NCBI RefSeq assembly: GCF_013170705.1
Contig: NZ_CP033334.1
Location: 2,147,501 to 2,211,500 of the forward strand
Length of the DNA: 64,000 bases
Source: Mesorhizobium loti
GTDB taxonomy: Bacteria; Pseudomonadota; Alphaproteobacteria; Rhizobiales; Rhizobiaceae
Reading direction: 5' to 3'
How positions within the stretch are numbered: the first letter of the stretch is position 1; every line of letters begins with the position of its first letter. Both the position numbers and the translations under genes were made by a program. The notes beneath the pieces are model-generated. The model did no database searches and was not told the DNA's origin. It saw nothing but the letters and a program-made list of their open reading frames with translations. Positions 50,899-59,840 of this stretch are shown here, piece after piece.

Positions 50899-51930
50899 TT
50901 ACCGATCCTCGAAACCGGTCAGTACGCCGACGGCATTGATGCCGATCTCCTCGACGGCATAGCCGCCTTCCTGGACGAACAGCGTCGGCAGGCCGAGCTT
51001 TGCGATGCGGCGGCCGATCTTGGGATAGTCGGCGCTCTTCAGCTTGAACTGGCTGATCGGGTCCTTCTCGAAGGTGTCGACGCCAAGTGAGACGACGACG
51101 ATGTCGGGCGCGTAGGCGGCGAGCCTGGCGCAGGCATCCTCCAGCGAGGCGTTCCATGCGTCCCAGTTGGTGCCGAACGGCATGGGATAGTTGATGTTGA
51201 AGCCTTCGCCGGCGCCCGCGCCGCGTTCGTCGGCATGGCCGAGGAAGAATGGATATTCGACCATCGGGTCGCCATGCAGGTTGAGGACCTGCACGTCGGC
51301 GCGGTCGTAGAAGATCTCCTGCGTGCCGTTGCCATGGTGGTAGTCAACGTCGAGGATGGAGACGCGGGCTGCGCCCTGGTCGAGGAACCATTGAGCGGCG
51401 ACGGCGGCGTTGTTGATGTAGCAATAGCCGCCCATGAAGCCGGCGCCGGCATGGTGGCCGGGCGGGCGGCAGAGCGCGAAGGCCGACCTTTCGCCGCCCT
51501 TGACCAGGCCGGCCGCGGTCAGCGCCACGTCGTAGGAGGACTTGATCGCCGCCCATGTGCCTTCGACGAAGGTGGCGCCGCCGTCGAACGAATAGTATCC
51601 GAGCAGGGCGTCGATGCGCTTTGGCGGCACGTCGCCGCGCAGGCCGCGCGTCGGCCAGGTGAACGGCATCGCCGAACCCTGGAAGCCGGATTCCACCCAT
51701 TGCGGCCAGACCGTCGGCAGGAAGTCGATGTAGTCAGCCCTGTGGACGCGCTTGGCGGCGGCAAGGTCGTGCTCGAGCGGCAGGACGATCGGACCGAGCT
51801 TCTCGCTTTCAACCCGCGCCTTGATGAATTCGGCCCGCGAGGGCTTTTCGAAACCCGGCACGATGGCCGATGTGACCAGTTCCATCTGGCCGGCATGGCC
51901 GGCATGAAGCGGCGAATAGACAGTCTTCAT
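50899..51930 (-). CDS. Acetylpolyamine amidohydrolase (class II histone-deacetylase family)
   Basis: The protein has 343 residues from the ATG at 51930, which has GAGAGG upstream. It would remove acetyl groups from acetylated polyamines such as N-acetylputrescine, using zinc. The active site is complete: PPGHH at about 156-160, zinc ligands Asp196 and His198 in LDVDYHHGNG, Asp285 in LGVDTFEKD, and the catalytic Tyr324 in EGGYAV. These positions are one off from the numbering I recall for Mycoplana ramosa APAH, and the length is the same. It is co-directional with the TetR gene 23 bases upstream. Confidence 0.88.
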   Translation of the reverse strand: MKTVYSPLHAGHAGQMELVTSAIVPGFEKPSRAEFIKARVESEKLGPIVLPLEHDLAAAKRVHRADYIDFLPTVWPQWVESGFQGSAMPFTWPTRGLRGDVPPKRIDALLGYYSFDGGATFVEGTWAAIKSSYDVALTAAGLVKGGERSAFALCRPPGHHAGAGFMGGYCYINNAAVAAQWFLDQGAARVSILDVDYHHGNGTQEIFYDRADVQVLNLHGDPMVEYPFFLGHADERGAGAGEGFNINYPMPFGTNWDAWNASLEDACARLAAYAPDIVVVSLGVDTFEKDPISQFKLKSADYPKIGRRIAKLGLPTLFVQEGGYAVEEIGINAVGVLTGFEDR

Positions 51931-51953
51931 GAAATTCCTCTCGAAATGCGAAA

Positions 51954-52607
51954 TCAGTCCAGGTTGAGATAGGGGTTCACCAGAGCCAGCCACATGGCTT
52001 CGACGTCGTCCTCGATGAGGTCGAATGTCCTGCGGTCTCTCTTCAGTCCGACCAGCCGGCAGGCATGCCCGACCTCCATCATCACCAGGCCGAGCCGTTT
52101 GGCGATCTTGTCCTCGAGAGCCGGATTCACATGCCGCAGCCAGGCGGCGTAAAGCGCGACGATCTGCTCGTCATATTCGTCCTGGATAGGCCTGAGATCG
52201 GCGTTGCCTGAAATGGCCTCGATCACCGGCATCAGCGTCGCGTTCTCGAGATAGATACTGGACGTGTCGATGAAGAGCTTGCGCACTTCGCGCCGGAATT
52301 CCTCGCGATTGGTGGGCCGCGGGACCTTGATGCGCTTCTCGATCACCTGGGGAAAGGAGGACAGCCAGCGCCGGGCGAGGTCCAGAAGAATGGCTTCCTT
52401 GTTGGGAAAGTATTGATAGACCGAACCGACCGACAGGCCCGCTCGCTGCGCTATGGCGAGCGTTGTCGGCGTCCTGGTTCCTTGCTCTCGCGTCAAGATC
52501 AGCGCCGCGTCGAGAATCCGGTCGACAACCTTGCTCGACCGTTGCTGCCGCGGCTGCTTGCGCGGCTCGAGCGCTATCCTGGTCTTGCGGTCGAGACTGC
52601 GCTTCAC
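51954..52607 (-). CDS. TetR family transcriptional regulator
   Basis: The protein has 217 residues when started at GTG 52607; an in-frame ATG at 52670 is an alternative and the exact start is uncertain. The N-terminal helix-turn-helix is clear: ILDAALILTREQGTRTPTTL, then AIAQRAGLSVGSVYQYFPNK, then EAILLDLARRW. The rest is an all-helical ligand domain. It is upstream of the acetylpolyamine amidohydrolase gene and divergent from the YtcJ-like amidohydrolase, so it probably controls both. Confidence 0.85.
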   Translation of the reverse strand: MKRSLDRKTRIALEPRKQPRQQRSSKVVDRILDAALILTREQGTRTPTTLAIAQRAGLSVGSVYQYFPNKEAILLDLARRWLSSFPQVIEKRIKVPRPTNREEFRREVRKLFIDTSSIYLENATLMPVIEAISGNADLRPIQDEYDEQIVALYAAWLRHVNPALEDKIAKRLGLVMMEVGHACRLVGLKRDRRTFDLIEDDVEAMWLALVNPYLNLD

Positions 52608-52865
52608 TGCTCGATGCCCTCGTTCCCCGCCTGGTCCCAACACAGGCGCGGGGTGCTGTCCACAATACATTCTAAATTCCGCATGTTGACAAACGCGAAT
52701 AATCAGTCGCATTCTTTATCCACGCTGTCCCAAGGGATAACAAGGGGAATTTCGAAGGCAGCGGACTGGCATCGTTTTTTGTTCCGTGGCGCCGCTCAGG
52801 TGGGTGGCCGGTCGTTGAGCGCAGGGTTGTCGGTCTCAGTCGGTCATCAAGAGCGCGGAGTCGCG
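52608..52865. promoter_or_regulatory. Divergent promoter region between tetR and the amidohydrolase gene
   Basis: The 258-base region separates two divergent genes. A TTGACA hexamer at 52686-52691 is a reasonable -35 element for the plus-strand gene, with CATTCT about 18 bases on as a weak -10. The segment is more AT-rich than its surroundings. No clear TetR palindrome was identified by eye. Confidence 0.35.
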
Positions 52866-54545
52866 ATGTCTGTCACGGGTGCGGGTCGCAATGCGGATCT
52901 GATCGTCATCAACGGTCGTGTGCTGACCATGGACGACGACAATCCCGCAGCCGAGGCCGTGGCCGTCAAGGACGGCGCCATCATCGCCATCGGCAGCCGT
53001 GCTGTGATCGAAGAATTCAAGGGATCGACCACCAAGGTGATCGACGCCAAGGGCGGTTCGGTCCTGCCCGGTTTCATCGAAGCCCACATGCATCTGTTCT
53101 CGGGAGGCGCCGAACTCGCGCATCTTCAGCTTGGCGGTGTCCACGGCTTCGAGGCGCTGCAGAAGGCGATCCGCGACTATGCATCGACAAAGCCCAATGC
53201 CCCGATGCTGGTCGGGCAGGGTGTCGACTATACGGTGCTCGGCAGCGAGCGGGTGACGCGCCACCATCTCGACGCCATTCTGCCCGATCGCCCGTTCTGC
53301 ATGGCTGCGCCCGATCATCATACGATGTGGGCCAACACCAAGGCGCTGGAGATGGCCGGCATCCTACATGGACGCGCGCTTGGTCCGGGCAATGAGATCG
53401 TCATGGGCGATGATGGCCTGGCGGCGGGCGAATTGCGCGAGGGCGAGGCCTTCGGGCCGGTGCTCGATCTTGCCGGCGAGGGCCGGGTGCGGCTGGGGCT
53501 GGCCACTGGCGGTGAGCCGGATCCGATGCCGTCGGCCGCCGAACGCGCCGCCGACCGCGACATCATGCGGCGCGGCCTCGCCTGGTGCGCGCGCCACGGC
53601 ATCACCTCCATCCAGAACATGGACGGCAATCTCTACCAGCTCGAACTGCTGGCCGAGATCGACGCCGAGGAGGGCTTGCCTTGCCGCGTGCAGATCCCCT
53701 TCCACTACAAGAATTTCATGACGCTCGACATGCTCGACAAGGCGTCCGCCATGGCCGAGCGCTACAGCAGCGAGTGGCTGTCGTCGGGCATGGTCAAGGT
53801 GTTCTATGACGGCGTGCTCGATTCCTGGACGGCCGTCATGGTCGAGCCCTACGCCGACCGTCCGGACTGGGTTGGCGAGCCGCTGTTCACGCCGCGGCAA
53901 TTCATCGATCTGGCCGTCGCCGTCGACAGGCGCGGGCTGCAGATCGCCGTCCACTCGATCGGCGATGGCGCGGTGCGTGCGGTGCTCGACGGCTACGAGG
54001 CGGCGCGGAAGGCCAATGGCAAGCGCGACAGCCGTCACCGCGTCGAACACATCGAGGTTACCACCACGGCTGACGTGCCGCGGTTTGCCGAACTCGGCGT
54101 CATCGCCTCGATGCAACCGCCGCATCCGCCCGGCGCGATGGATTTCCCGCTGGAGCCGACCGTGTCTCGCATCGGGCCGGCCCGCTGGCCGCTGAGCTAT
54201 GCCTGGCGAACCCTGAAGAACGCCGGCGCGCACGTCGTCTTCGCCTCGGATTGGCCGGTGTCGCCGATCGACCCGATCCTGGGCATTCAGGCGGCAGTGA
54301 TGCGCAAACCGTGGGCAGACAGCGATCCGGACCAGAGTTTTTCGCTGCGGGAATCGATCGCCGCCTACACGGTCGAGGGCGCCTATGCCGAATTCGCAGA
54401 GCATCGCAAAGGTGCGCTGAAATCAGGCTATATGGCCGATCTGGTGGTTCTGTCTGATGACATCGAGAAAACGGCGCCGGCCGACCTGCACAAGGTGCGC
54501 CCGGTGACGACGATCTGCGGTGGCAAGATCACCTATCAGGCCTGA
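52866..54545 (+). CDS. YtcJ-like amidohydrolase (amidohydrolase_3 family)
   Basis: The protein has 559 residues from the ATG at 52866, preceded by GCGGAG; the longer frame from 52413 runs through the tetR gene and is rejected. The metal-binding motif HMH lies in GFIEAHMHLFSGG, further ligands are likely in IAVHSIGDGAV and RVEHIEV, and the late aspartate lies in VFASDWPVSP. These enzymes hydrolyse amide or formyl bonds in small molecules; many are N-acyl or N-substituted formamide deformylase-like. The substrate is unknown. Its neighbourhood suggests an acylated amine. Confidence 0.82.
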   Translation: MSVTGAGRNADLIVINGRVLTMDDDNPAAEAVAVKDGAIIAIGSRAVIEEFKGSTTKVIDAKGGSVLPGFIEAHMHLFSGGAELAHLQLGGVHGFEALQKAIRDYASTKPNAPMLVGQGVDYTVLGSERVTRHHLDAILPDRPFCMAAPDHHTMWANTKALEMAGILHGRALGPGNEIVMGDDGLAAGELREGEAFGPVLDLAGEGRVRLGLATGGEPDPMPSAAERAADRDIMRRGLAWCARHGITSIQNMDGNLYQLELLAEIDAEEGLPCRVQIPFHYKNFMTLDMLDKASAMAERYSSEWLSSGMVKVFYDGVLDSWTAVMVEPYADRPDWVGEPLFTPRQFIDLAVAVDRRGLQIAVHSIGDGAVRAVLDGYEAARKANGKRDSRHRVEHIEVTTTADVPRFAELGVIASMQPPHPPGAMDFPLEPTVSRIGPARWPLSYAWRTLKNAGAHVVFASDWPVSPIDPILGIQAAVMRKPWADSDPDQSFSLRESIAAYTVEGAYAEFAEHRKGALKSGYMADLVVLSDDIEKTAPADLHKVRPVTTICGGKITYQA

Positions 54546-54683
54546 CATGGCATGAGGCTTGCTGGCTAAAGACGGACTGAACTGTGATTCAATGCCGGGC
54601 TTGCCAACCTACCGGCCGTGTGGTCACATCGAACAGGGGAACAGCTCCGCCGGCAAGAGCGGGGTCAACAGTGAGGCGTAATC

Positions 54684-55778
54684 GTGCCGGACAAACCGGA
54701 TCGGAATGCGATTGAAGTTGTAGACGTCAGCAAAATTTTCGGATCGGGTGAGGGGCAGGTGGCTGCCCTCGACAAGGTCTCGGTTTCCATTCGCGAGAAC
54801 GAGTTCTTCACGCTGCTGGGACCGTCCGGCTGCGGCAAGACCACCCTTTTGCGGCTGATTGCCGGCTTCGACTTTCCAACCGCCGGCGAGATCCTGCTCT
54901 ACGGTCAGGACATCGCGCCGCTGCCGCCGTTCAAGCGGCCGGTCAACACCGTCTTCCAGTCCTATGCGCTGTTCCCGCACATGACCGTGGCCGACAATAT
55001 CGGCTTCGGCCTGGAGATGCTCGGCAAGCCCAAGGCCGAGATCAAGGCGCGCGTCGCCGAGATGCTCAAGCTGGTCAAGATGGAAGCGCTGGCGGGCCGT
55101 CGCACGGCCCAGATTTCCGGTGGCCAGCAGCAGCGCGTGGCACTGGCACGGGCGCTCGCGCCGCAGCCGAAAGTGCTGTTGCTCGACGAACCGCTCTCCG
55201 CGCTCGACTACAAGCTGCGCAAGGAGATGCAGATCGAGTTGAAGCGGCTGCAGCACGAGACCGGCATCACCTTCATCTTCGTCACCCATGACCAGGAAGA
55301 AGCGCTGACCATGTCGGACCGCATCGCGGTGATGTCGTCGGGCAAGATCCTGCAGGTCGGCTCGCCCTGGGACATATACGACAAGCCTGCGGAACGCTTC
55401 GTGGCCGACTTCATCGGCGAAACCAATTTCCTCACCGCCGCCATATCGGGCGCCGGCAATGGCAAGGCACGCGCGACGCTCAAGTCCGGCACGACCATCG
55501 AGGCCACCGTTGCCGAAGGGTTCCAGCCGAAGGACAACGCCACCGTGGTGGTGCGGCCCGAGCACGCCAAGCTCACCAAGGACAAGGGCGACCTGTCGGG
55601 CACGGTCGAAAACATCGTCTATTTCGGCACCGACACGCATATCCACGTCCAGCTCGACAGCGGCGATCCCTTCACCGTGCGCCAGCAGAACACGCGCAGC
55701 GCCGGCTGCGGTTTCGAGCGCGGCGACAAGGTCGGCATCCTGATCGGCAACGACGCCGCGCAAGTGCTGAGGGACTGA
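54684..55778 (+). CDS. potA: Spermidine/putrescine-type ABC transporter ATPase PotA
   Basis: This 364-residue ATPase starts at GTG with GAGG upstream. Walker [10 protein letters not shown] lies at about 46-54, the Q-loop is [20 protein letters not shown], the signature is ISGGQQQR, Walker B is [13 protein letters not shown], and the switch histidine is in VTHDQEEAL. The [14 protein letters not shown] pattern is typical of true PotA. A TOBE domain ends the protein. It is first of a potA-potB-potC-potD operon. Polyamine specificity is likely but not proven. Confidence 0.9.
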   Translation: MPDKPDRNAIEVVDVSKIFGSGEGQVAALDKVSVSIRENEFFTLLGPSGCGKTTLLRLIAGFDFPTAGEILLYGQDIAPLPPFKRPVNTVFQSYALFPHMTVADNIGFGLEMLGKPKAEIKARVAEMLKLVKMEALAGRRTAQISGGQQQRVALARALAPQPKVLLLDEPLSALDYKLRKEMQIELKRLQHETGITFIFVTHDQEEALTMSDRIAVMSSGKILQVGSPWDIYDKPAERFVADFIGETNFLTAAISGAGNGKARATLKSGTTIEATVAEGFQPKDNATVVVRPEHAKLTKDKGDLSGTVENIVYFGTDTHIHVQLDSGDPFTVRQQNTRSAGCGFERGDKVGILIGNDAAQVLRD

Positions 55779-56698
55779 TGGCCACCGCGGAAGAAGTCGC
55801 CAAGGCCGCCGAACGGCGTGATGTCCGTGACCGCTGGCTTTTGTCGGCGCCGGCGCTGCTGGTCATCCTGCTCGCCGCCACCGGCCCGTTGCTGATCGTT
55901 CTCGTCTATTCGTTCCTGACGCCCGGCGCCTATGGCGACGTGAAATGGCAGTTCTCGTCCGACGCCTGGACATCGGTGTTCCTGGAACGCGATATTTTCG
56001 ACGACACGCTTTCACTGGCCGCGGCGCATGTCACCATCTTCTGGCGCTCGATCAAGCTTGCCATAGTGACGACACTGGCGACCTTGGCGCTCGGGTTCCC
56101 GACCGCCTATTTCATGGCGACGCGCAGCGAAAAGACTAGGGATCTCTGGCTGTTCCTGATCACCATCCCGTTCTGGACCAACTTGCTGATCCGTACCTTC
56201 GCCGTGCTGCAGATCATCCGCAACGAAGGCATCATCAACACCATTCTTTTGAAGCTCGGCATCATCTCGGCGCCGATCCAGATCCTCTATACCGACACAG
56301 CGATCCTGATCGGCATGGCGTATGTCTACCTGCCGCTGATGGTGCTGCCGATCTACGCCAGCATGGAGAAGCTCGACTTTCGCCTCGTCGAGGCGGGCTA
56401 TGATCTCTACGCGACACGCTTCAAGGTGCTGCGGAAGATCATTTTTCCGCTGGTCAAACCCGGCGTCATCGCCGGCTCCATCCTTGTCTTCATTCCAGCC
56501 CTCGGCGCTTATGTGACGCCGAGCGTGCTTGGCGGCGGCAAGAACATGATGCTGTCCAACCTGATCGAATTGCAGTTCGGGCAGGGTCGCAACTGGCCGC
56601 TTGGCTCGGCGCTTTCGATCACGGTGATGATCATCGTCATGGTGGCGCTGCTGGCCTATGTGCGCAATGCCGGCAAGTCGGGGGTGCGTCATGGCTAG
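55778..56698 (+). CDS. potB: Spermidine/putrescine-type ABC transporter permease PotB
   Basis: The 306-residue membrane protein has about six helices. The EAA-type loop is EAGYDLYATRFKVLRKIIFP, and the segment FPTAYFMATRSEKTRDLWLF, then LITIPFWTNLLIRTFA, is strongly characteristic of PotB. Its ATG overlaps the potA stop by one base, and its end overlaps potC by eight. Confidence 0.9.
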   Translation: MATAEEVAKAAERRDVRDRWLLSAPALLVILLAATGPLLIVLVYSFLTPGAYGDVKWQFSSDAWTSVFLERDIFDDTLSLAAAHVTIFWRSIKLAIVTTLATLALGFPTAYFMATRSEKTRDLWLFLITIPFWTNLLIRTFAVLQIIRNEGIINTILLKLGIISAPIQILYTDTAILIGMAYVYLPLMVLPIYASMEKLDFRLVEAGYDLYATRFKVLRKIIFPLVKPGVIAGSILVFIPALGAYVTPSVLGGGKNMMLSNLIELQFGQGRNWPLGSALSITVMIIVMVALLAYVRNAGKSGVRHG

Positions 56699-57491
56699 CA
56701 ACTTCTCCATCAAGCACCAGCCGGGCTTCACCGCGATCGCGGCGACATGTTTCGTCGTGCTCTACCTGCCGATCGTGGTGCTGGTGATCTATGCCTTCAA
56801 CGCTGCCACCTCGACCTCAGAATGGGGCGGCTTCTCGCTGAAGTGGTTCCAGTCGGCGTGCCAGAACACGCAGGTCATCGATGCAACGCTGCGCTCGTTC
56901 CAGATCGGCGCCATCGCGGCGGTGCTGTCGACGATCTTCGCCACCATGGCGGCGCTCGCCACCACGCGCACCGCCTCCTATCCCGGCCTTACCTTCAAAT
57001 ACGCGGCGATCAACCAGCCGCTGATGGTGCCCGAGATCGTCACTGGCGTGGCGCTGCTGATCTTCTTCTCGCGCATCAAGATATTCACCGGCTATTCCGG
57101 CATCGGCTACCTGGTCGCCGCGCATACGGCGTTCTGCATTCCGTTCGCCTATCTGCCGATCCGGGCGCGGCTGGAGAACATGGACCTGACGCTGGAGCGT
57201 GCCGCGGCCGATCTCTACGCAACGCCGTGGAAGACCTTCCGCCGCATCACGCTGCCGCTTTTGTGGCCGGGCATACTGGCCGGCCTGATGCTGGCCTTCG
57301 TCATCTCGCTCGACGACGTCGTCATCACCGAGTTCGTCAAATCGGGCGGCCAGGACACGCTGCCCACTTACATGCTCGGCCAGATCCGCCGCGGCATCAC
57401 ACCCGAGATCAACGCGATATCGACCGCTTTCCTGCTGCTTTCGGTCGCGATCGTCACGTTGTTTTTCTTTGTCAGCAGGAAACGAGACTGA
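56691..57491 (+). CDS. potC: Spermidine/putrescine-type ABC transporter permease PotC
   Basis: The protein has 266 residues from the ATG at 56691, eight bases inside the end of potB. VLYLPIVVLVIYAFNAATST followed by EWGGFSLKWFQS is the classic PotC N-terminus, and the EAA loop is ERAAADLYATPWKTFRRITL. It completes the channel with PotB. A short in-frame extension to 56658 is not needed. Confidence 0.9.
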   Translation: MASNFSIKHQPGFTAIAATCFVVLYLPIVVLVIYAFNAATSTSEWGGFSLKWFQSACQNTQVIDATLRSFQIGAIAAVLSTIFATMAALATTRTASYPGLTFKYAAINQPLMVPEIVTGVALLIFFSRIKIFTGYSGIGYLVAAHTAFCIPFAYLPIRARLENMDLTLERAAADLYATPWKTFRRITLPLLWPGILAGLMLAFVISLDDVVITEFVKSGGQDTLPTYMLGQIRRGITPEINAISTAFLLLSVAIVTLFFFVSRKRD

Positions 57492-57513
57492 ACCTGAAAT
57501 GGGAGTTAGAACG

Positions 57514-58548
57514 ATGAACTGGAAGACCACAGCGACCGCCATGGGGTTGGCGCTGCTCGCTTCGACGGGCCTCGCCCACGCCGATGGCGTGCTCAACATC
57601 TACAATTGGGGCAACTACACCAGCCCCGACGTGATCAAGAAGTTCGAGGACAAATACAACATCAAGGTGACCATCACCGACTACGATTCCAATGACACCG
57701 CGCTCGCCAAGGTCCGGCAGGGCGGCACCGGCTTCGACATCGCCGTGCCCTCGCAGACCTACGTGCCGATCTGGATCAAGGAAGGTCTCGTGCTCGAGAC
57801 CGATCCGGGCAAGATGGAGAATTTCAAGAACGTCGCTCCGGAATGGGCCAATCCTGAGTTCGATCCGGGCCGCAAATATTCCGTGCCATGGGCCTGGGGC
57901 ACGATCGGCGTCGTCGTCAACACCGATGCCTACAAGGGGCCGGCCAACACGTGGGGTATCGTCTTCAACACGCCCGACGAGCTGAAGGGCAAGGTCAACG
58001 TCGTTCCCGAGATGGGTGACGTGATCTTCGCGGCGATCAAATATGTCGGCGGCGAGCAGTGCACGGACGACAAGGCGGTGCTGAAGAAGGTGCGCGACCT
58101 CCTGGTGGCGGCCAAGCCGAACTGGATCGCGATGGAATACAACACCATCGAGAAGATGGGCGCCGGCGACTTCAAGGCCACCAGCGACTGGAACGGCTCG
58201 GCATTGCGCCAGCGTCTGGCCAACCCGGCCATCCACTACAACTATCCAAAGGAAGGCTTTGGCCTGTGGAGCGACAACGTCGTCGTTCTCAAGGAAGCCA
58301 AGAACGTCGAGAACGCCAAGCTGTTCCAGAACTTCATCATGGACCCGGAAAACGCGGCGGGCCTCTCGGCCTTCCACCGCTATGCCAACGCCATCACCGG
58401 CTCGGACAAGTACATGCCGGCAGACATGAAGGATGCGCCGGAAGTCGTCATTCCGGCCGACGCCAAGCCGCATGGCGAGTTCCAGAAGATGTGCGCTCCC
58501 GAAACGCAGGAACTCTATACCAAGATCTGGACCGAACTGCAGAAGTAA
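57514..58548 (+). CDS. potD: Spermidine/putrescine-type periplasmic binding protein PotD
   Basis: The protein has 344 residues from the ATG at 57514, with GGGAG upstream. A signal peptide (MGLALLASTGLAHA) precedes VLNIYNWGNYTSPDVIKKFE, a sequence typical of PotD/PotF. It captures the ligand in the periplasm. The gene is last of the transporter operon and ends in a strong terminator that begins 12 bases after the stop. Confidence 0.9.
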   Translation: MNWKTTATAMGLALLASTGLAHADGVLNIYNWGNYTSPDVIKKFEDKYNIKVTITDYDSNDTALAKVRQGGTGFDIAVPSQTYVPIWIKEGLVLETDPGKMENFKNVAPEWANPEFDPGRKYSVPWAWGTIGVVVNTDAYKGPANTWGIVFNTPDELKGKVNVVPEMGDVIFAAIKYVGGEQCTDDKAVLKKVRDLLVAAKPNWIAMEYNTIEKMGAGDFKATSDWNGSALRQRLANPAIHYNYPKEGFGLWSDNVVVLKEAKNVENAKLFQNFIMDPENAAGLSAFHRYANAITGSDKYMPADMKDAPEVVIPADAKPHGEFQKMCAPETQELYTKIWTELQK

Positions 58549-58560
58549 TCGCTGCATGAG

Positions 58561-58595
58561 AGACCCGGCGGTACCCGCCGGGTCTTTTTCTTTTC
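58561..58595 (+). terminator. Strong Rho-independent terminator after potD
   Basis: An 11-base-pair stem (AGACCCGGCGG, 58561-58571, with CCGCCGGGTCT, 58575-58585) closes on a 3-base loop and is followed by TTTTCTTTT. It ends only about 15 bases before the ATG of the next gene, so downstream expression needs read-through or a promoter overlapping the hairpin. Confidence 0.9.
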
Positions 58596-58610
58596 CGGGA
58601 ATAGCCTTTC

Positions 58611-59807
58611 ATGGACTCCTATCGCAACAGCGATCCGCGGCCGCCGATCATGCAGGGCTCGCCGCCCGCCATGGTGCCGCCGAAGCTCGACTGGGACCGG
58701 CCGCCATGGAACCGCTGGGCGTTCCAGCACATCCGCGAAATCCTGCCGACCGCCGAAGTCTGGCGCGGCAATGGCCATCGCCATCGTCTCGAACGCGCCG
58801 AGGTCGATCTCGACGGGCTGGCGGTCGAGGACAGCGAGGGCAAGCCGACAACGCTCGCCGGGCTGCTCGACGAGACCTATACGGACGGCTTCCTGGTGCT
58901 CAAGCACGGCAAGGTCGCCTATGAGCGCTATTTCAACGGCATGGACGAGCGCACGCTGCATCTGTCGCAGTCGATGGCCAAGTCCGTCACCGGCGCGGTG
59001 TTCGGCATACTGGCCGGACGCGGCCTGATCGACCCGGCGAGGCCCGTGACCGACTATTTGCCGGAACTCGCCGCCACCGGCTGGGCCGGGGCCAGCGTCC
59101 AGCATGTGCTCGACATGACGACGGGCGTGCGTTTTTCCGAGGAATACACCGACCGCTATTCCGATATCGGCCAGGTCGATGTCGCCACCGGCTGGAAGCC
59201 GGTGCCGCCAGGCAGCGATCCGGATTTCCGATGGCCCTCGCACATGTTCGAGCTTATCCTGGGCCTGAGGGACACGGTCCGCCCGCATGGCGCCGCATTT
59301 GAATACCGCTCCATCGAGACCGACGTGCTCGCCTTCATCATGGAGCGCGTGACCGGCAAGCGGCTGGCGCAGCTGGTTTCGGAAGAACTCTGGCAAAAGC
59401 TCGGTGCCGATGAAAGCGCCTGCTTCACCGTCGACAGCGCCGGCTATGCGCTCGCCGATGGCGGCTTCAACGCGACGCTGCGCGACTATGCCCGCTTCGG
59501 CCAGATGATCCTCGAAAATGGCGGCGGCATCGTGCCGGCCGGCTGGATCGAGACGACACGCAATGGCAAGCACGGGCCGGATTTCTCCGCCAGCCTGCCG
59601 GAAGGCAGCTATCGCAACCAGTTCTGGATCGAGGATCCCGGCTCGCGCGCACTGATGTGCCGGGGCGTGTTCGGGCAAATGATCCATATGGACTGGAACA
59701 CAGGAATGGTCGTGGTGAAGCTTTCGACCTGGCCGGATTTCAGCAATCTCGCCTATTCCACGGCGACGCTGAAGGCCGTGCACGCCATCGCCGCCGCGCT
59801 GCTCTGA
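58611..59807 (+). CDS. Serine hydrolase of the beta-lactamase fold, first tandem copy
   Basis: The 398-residue protein resembles class C beta-lactamases and 6-aminohexanoate-dimer hydrolases. The catalytic SxxK is SMAK at about 121-124, and the tyrosine element is YRS in FEYRSIETDVLAF. No signal peptide is seen, so it is probably cytoplasmic, which argues against a cell-wall or antibiotic role and for hydrolysis of a small amide or ester. It lies just after the potD terminator and shares clear similarity with the next gene (NRWAFQH here, NRWSFQN there). Confidence 0.82.
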   Translation: MDSYRNSDPRPPIMQGSPPAMVPPKLDWDRPPWNRWAFQHIREILPTAEVWRGNGHRHRLERAEVDLDGLAVEDSEGKPTTLAGLLDETYTDGFLVLKHGKVAYERYFNGMDERTLHLSQSMAKSVTGAVFGILAGRGLIDPARPVTDYLPELAATGWAGASVQHVLDMTTGVRFSEEYTDRYSDIGQVDVATGWKPVPPGSDPDFRWPSHMFELILGLRDTVRPHGAAFEYRSIETDVLAFIMERVTGKRLAQLVSEELWQKLGADESACFTVDSAGYALADGGFNATLRDYARFGQMILENGGGIVPAGWIETTRNGKHGPDFSASLPEGSYRNQFWIEDPGSRALMCRGVFGQMIHMDWNTGMVVVKLSTWPDFSNLAYSTATLKAVHAIAAALL

Positions 59808-59840
59808 ACCCCCACAAGAAACGACCTGGAAGGAAACGCC

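Noticed and set aside
52413-52865. N-terminal extension of the YtcJ-like amidohydrolase
   Set aside because: It would overlap the divergent tetR gene and the promoter region, and the family start fits the ATG at 52866.
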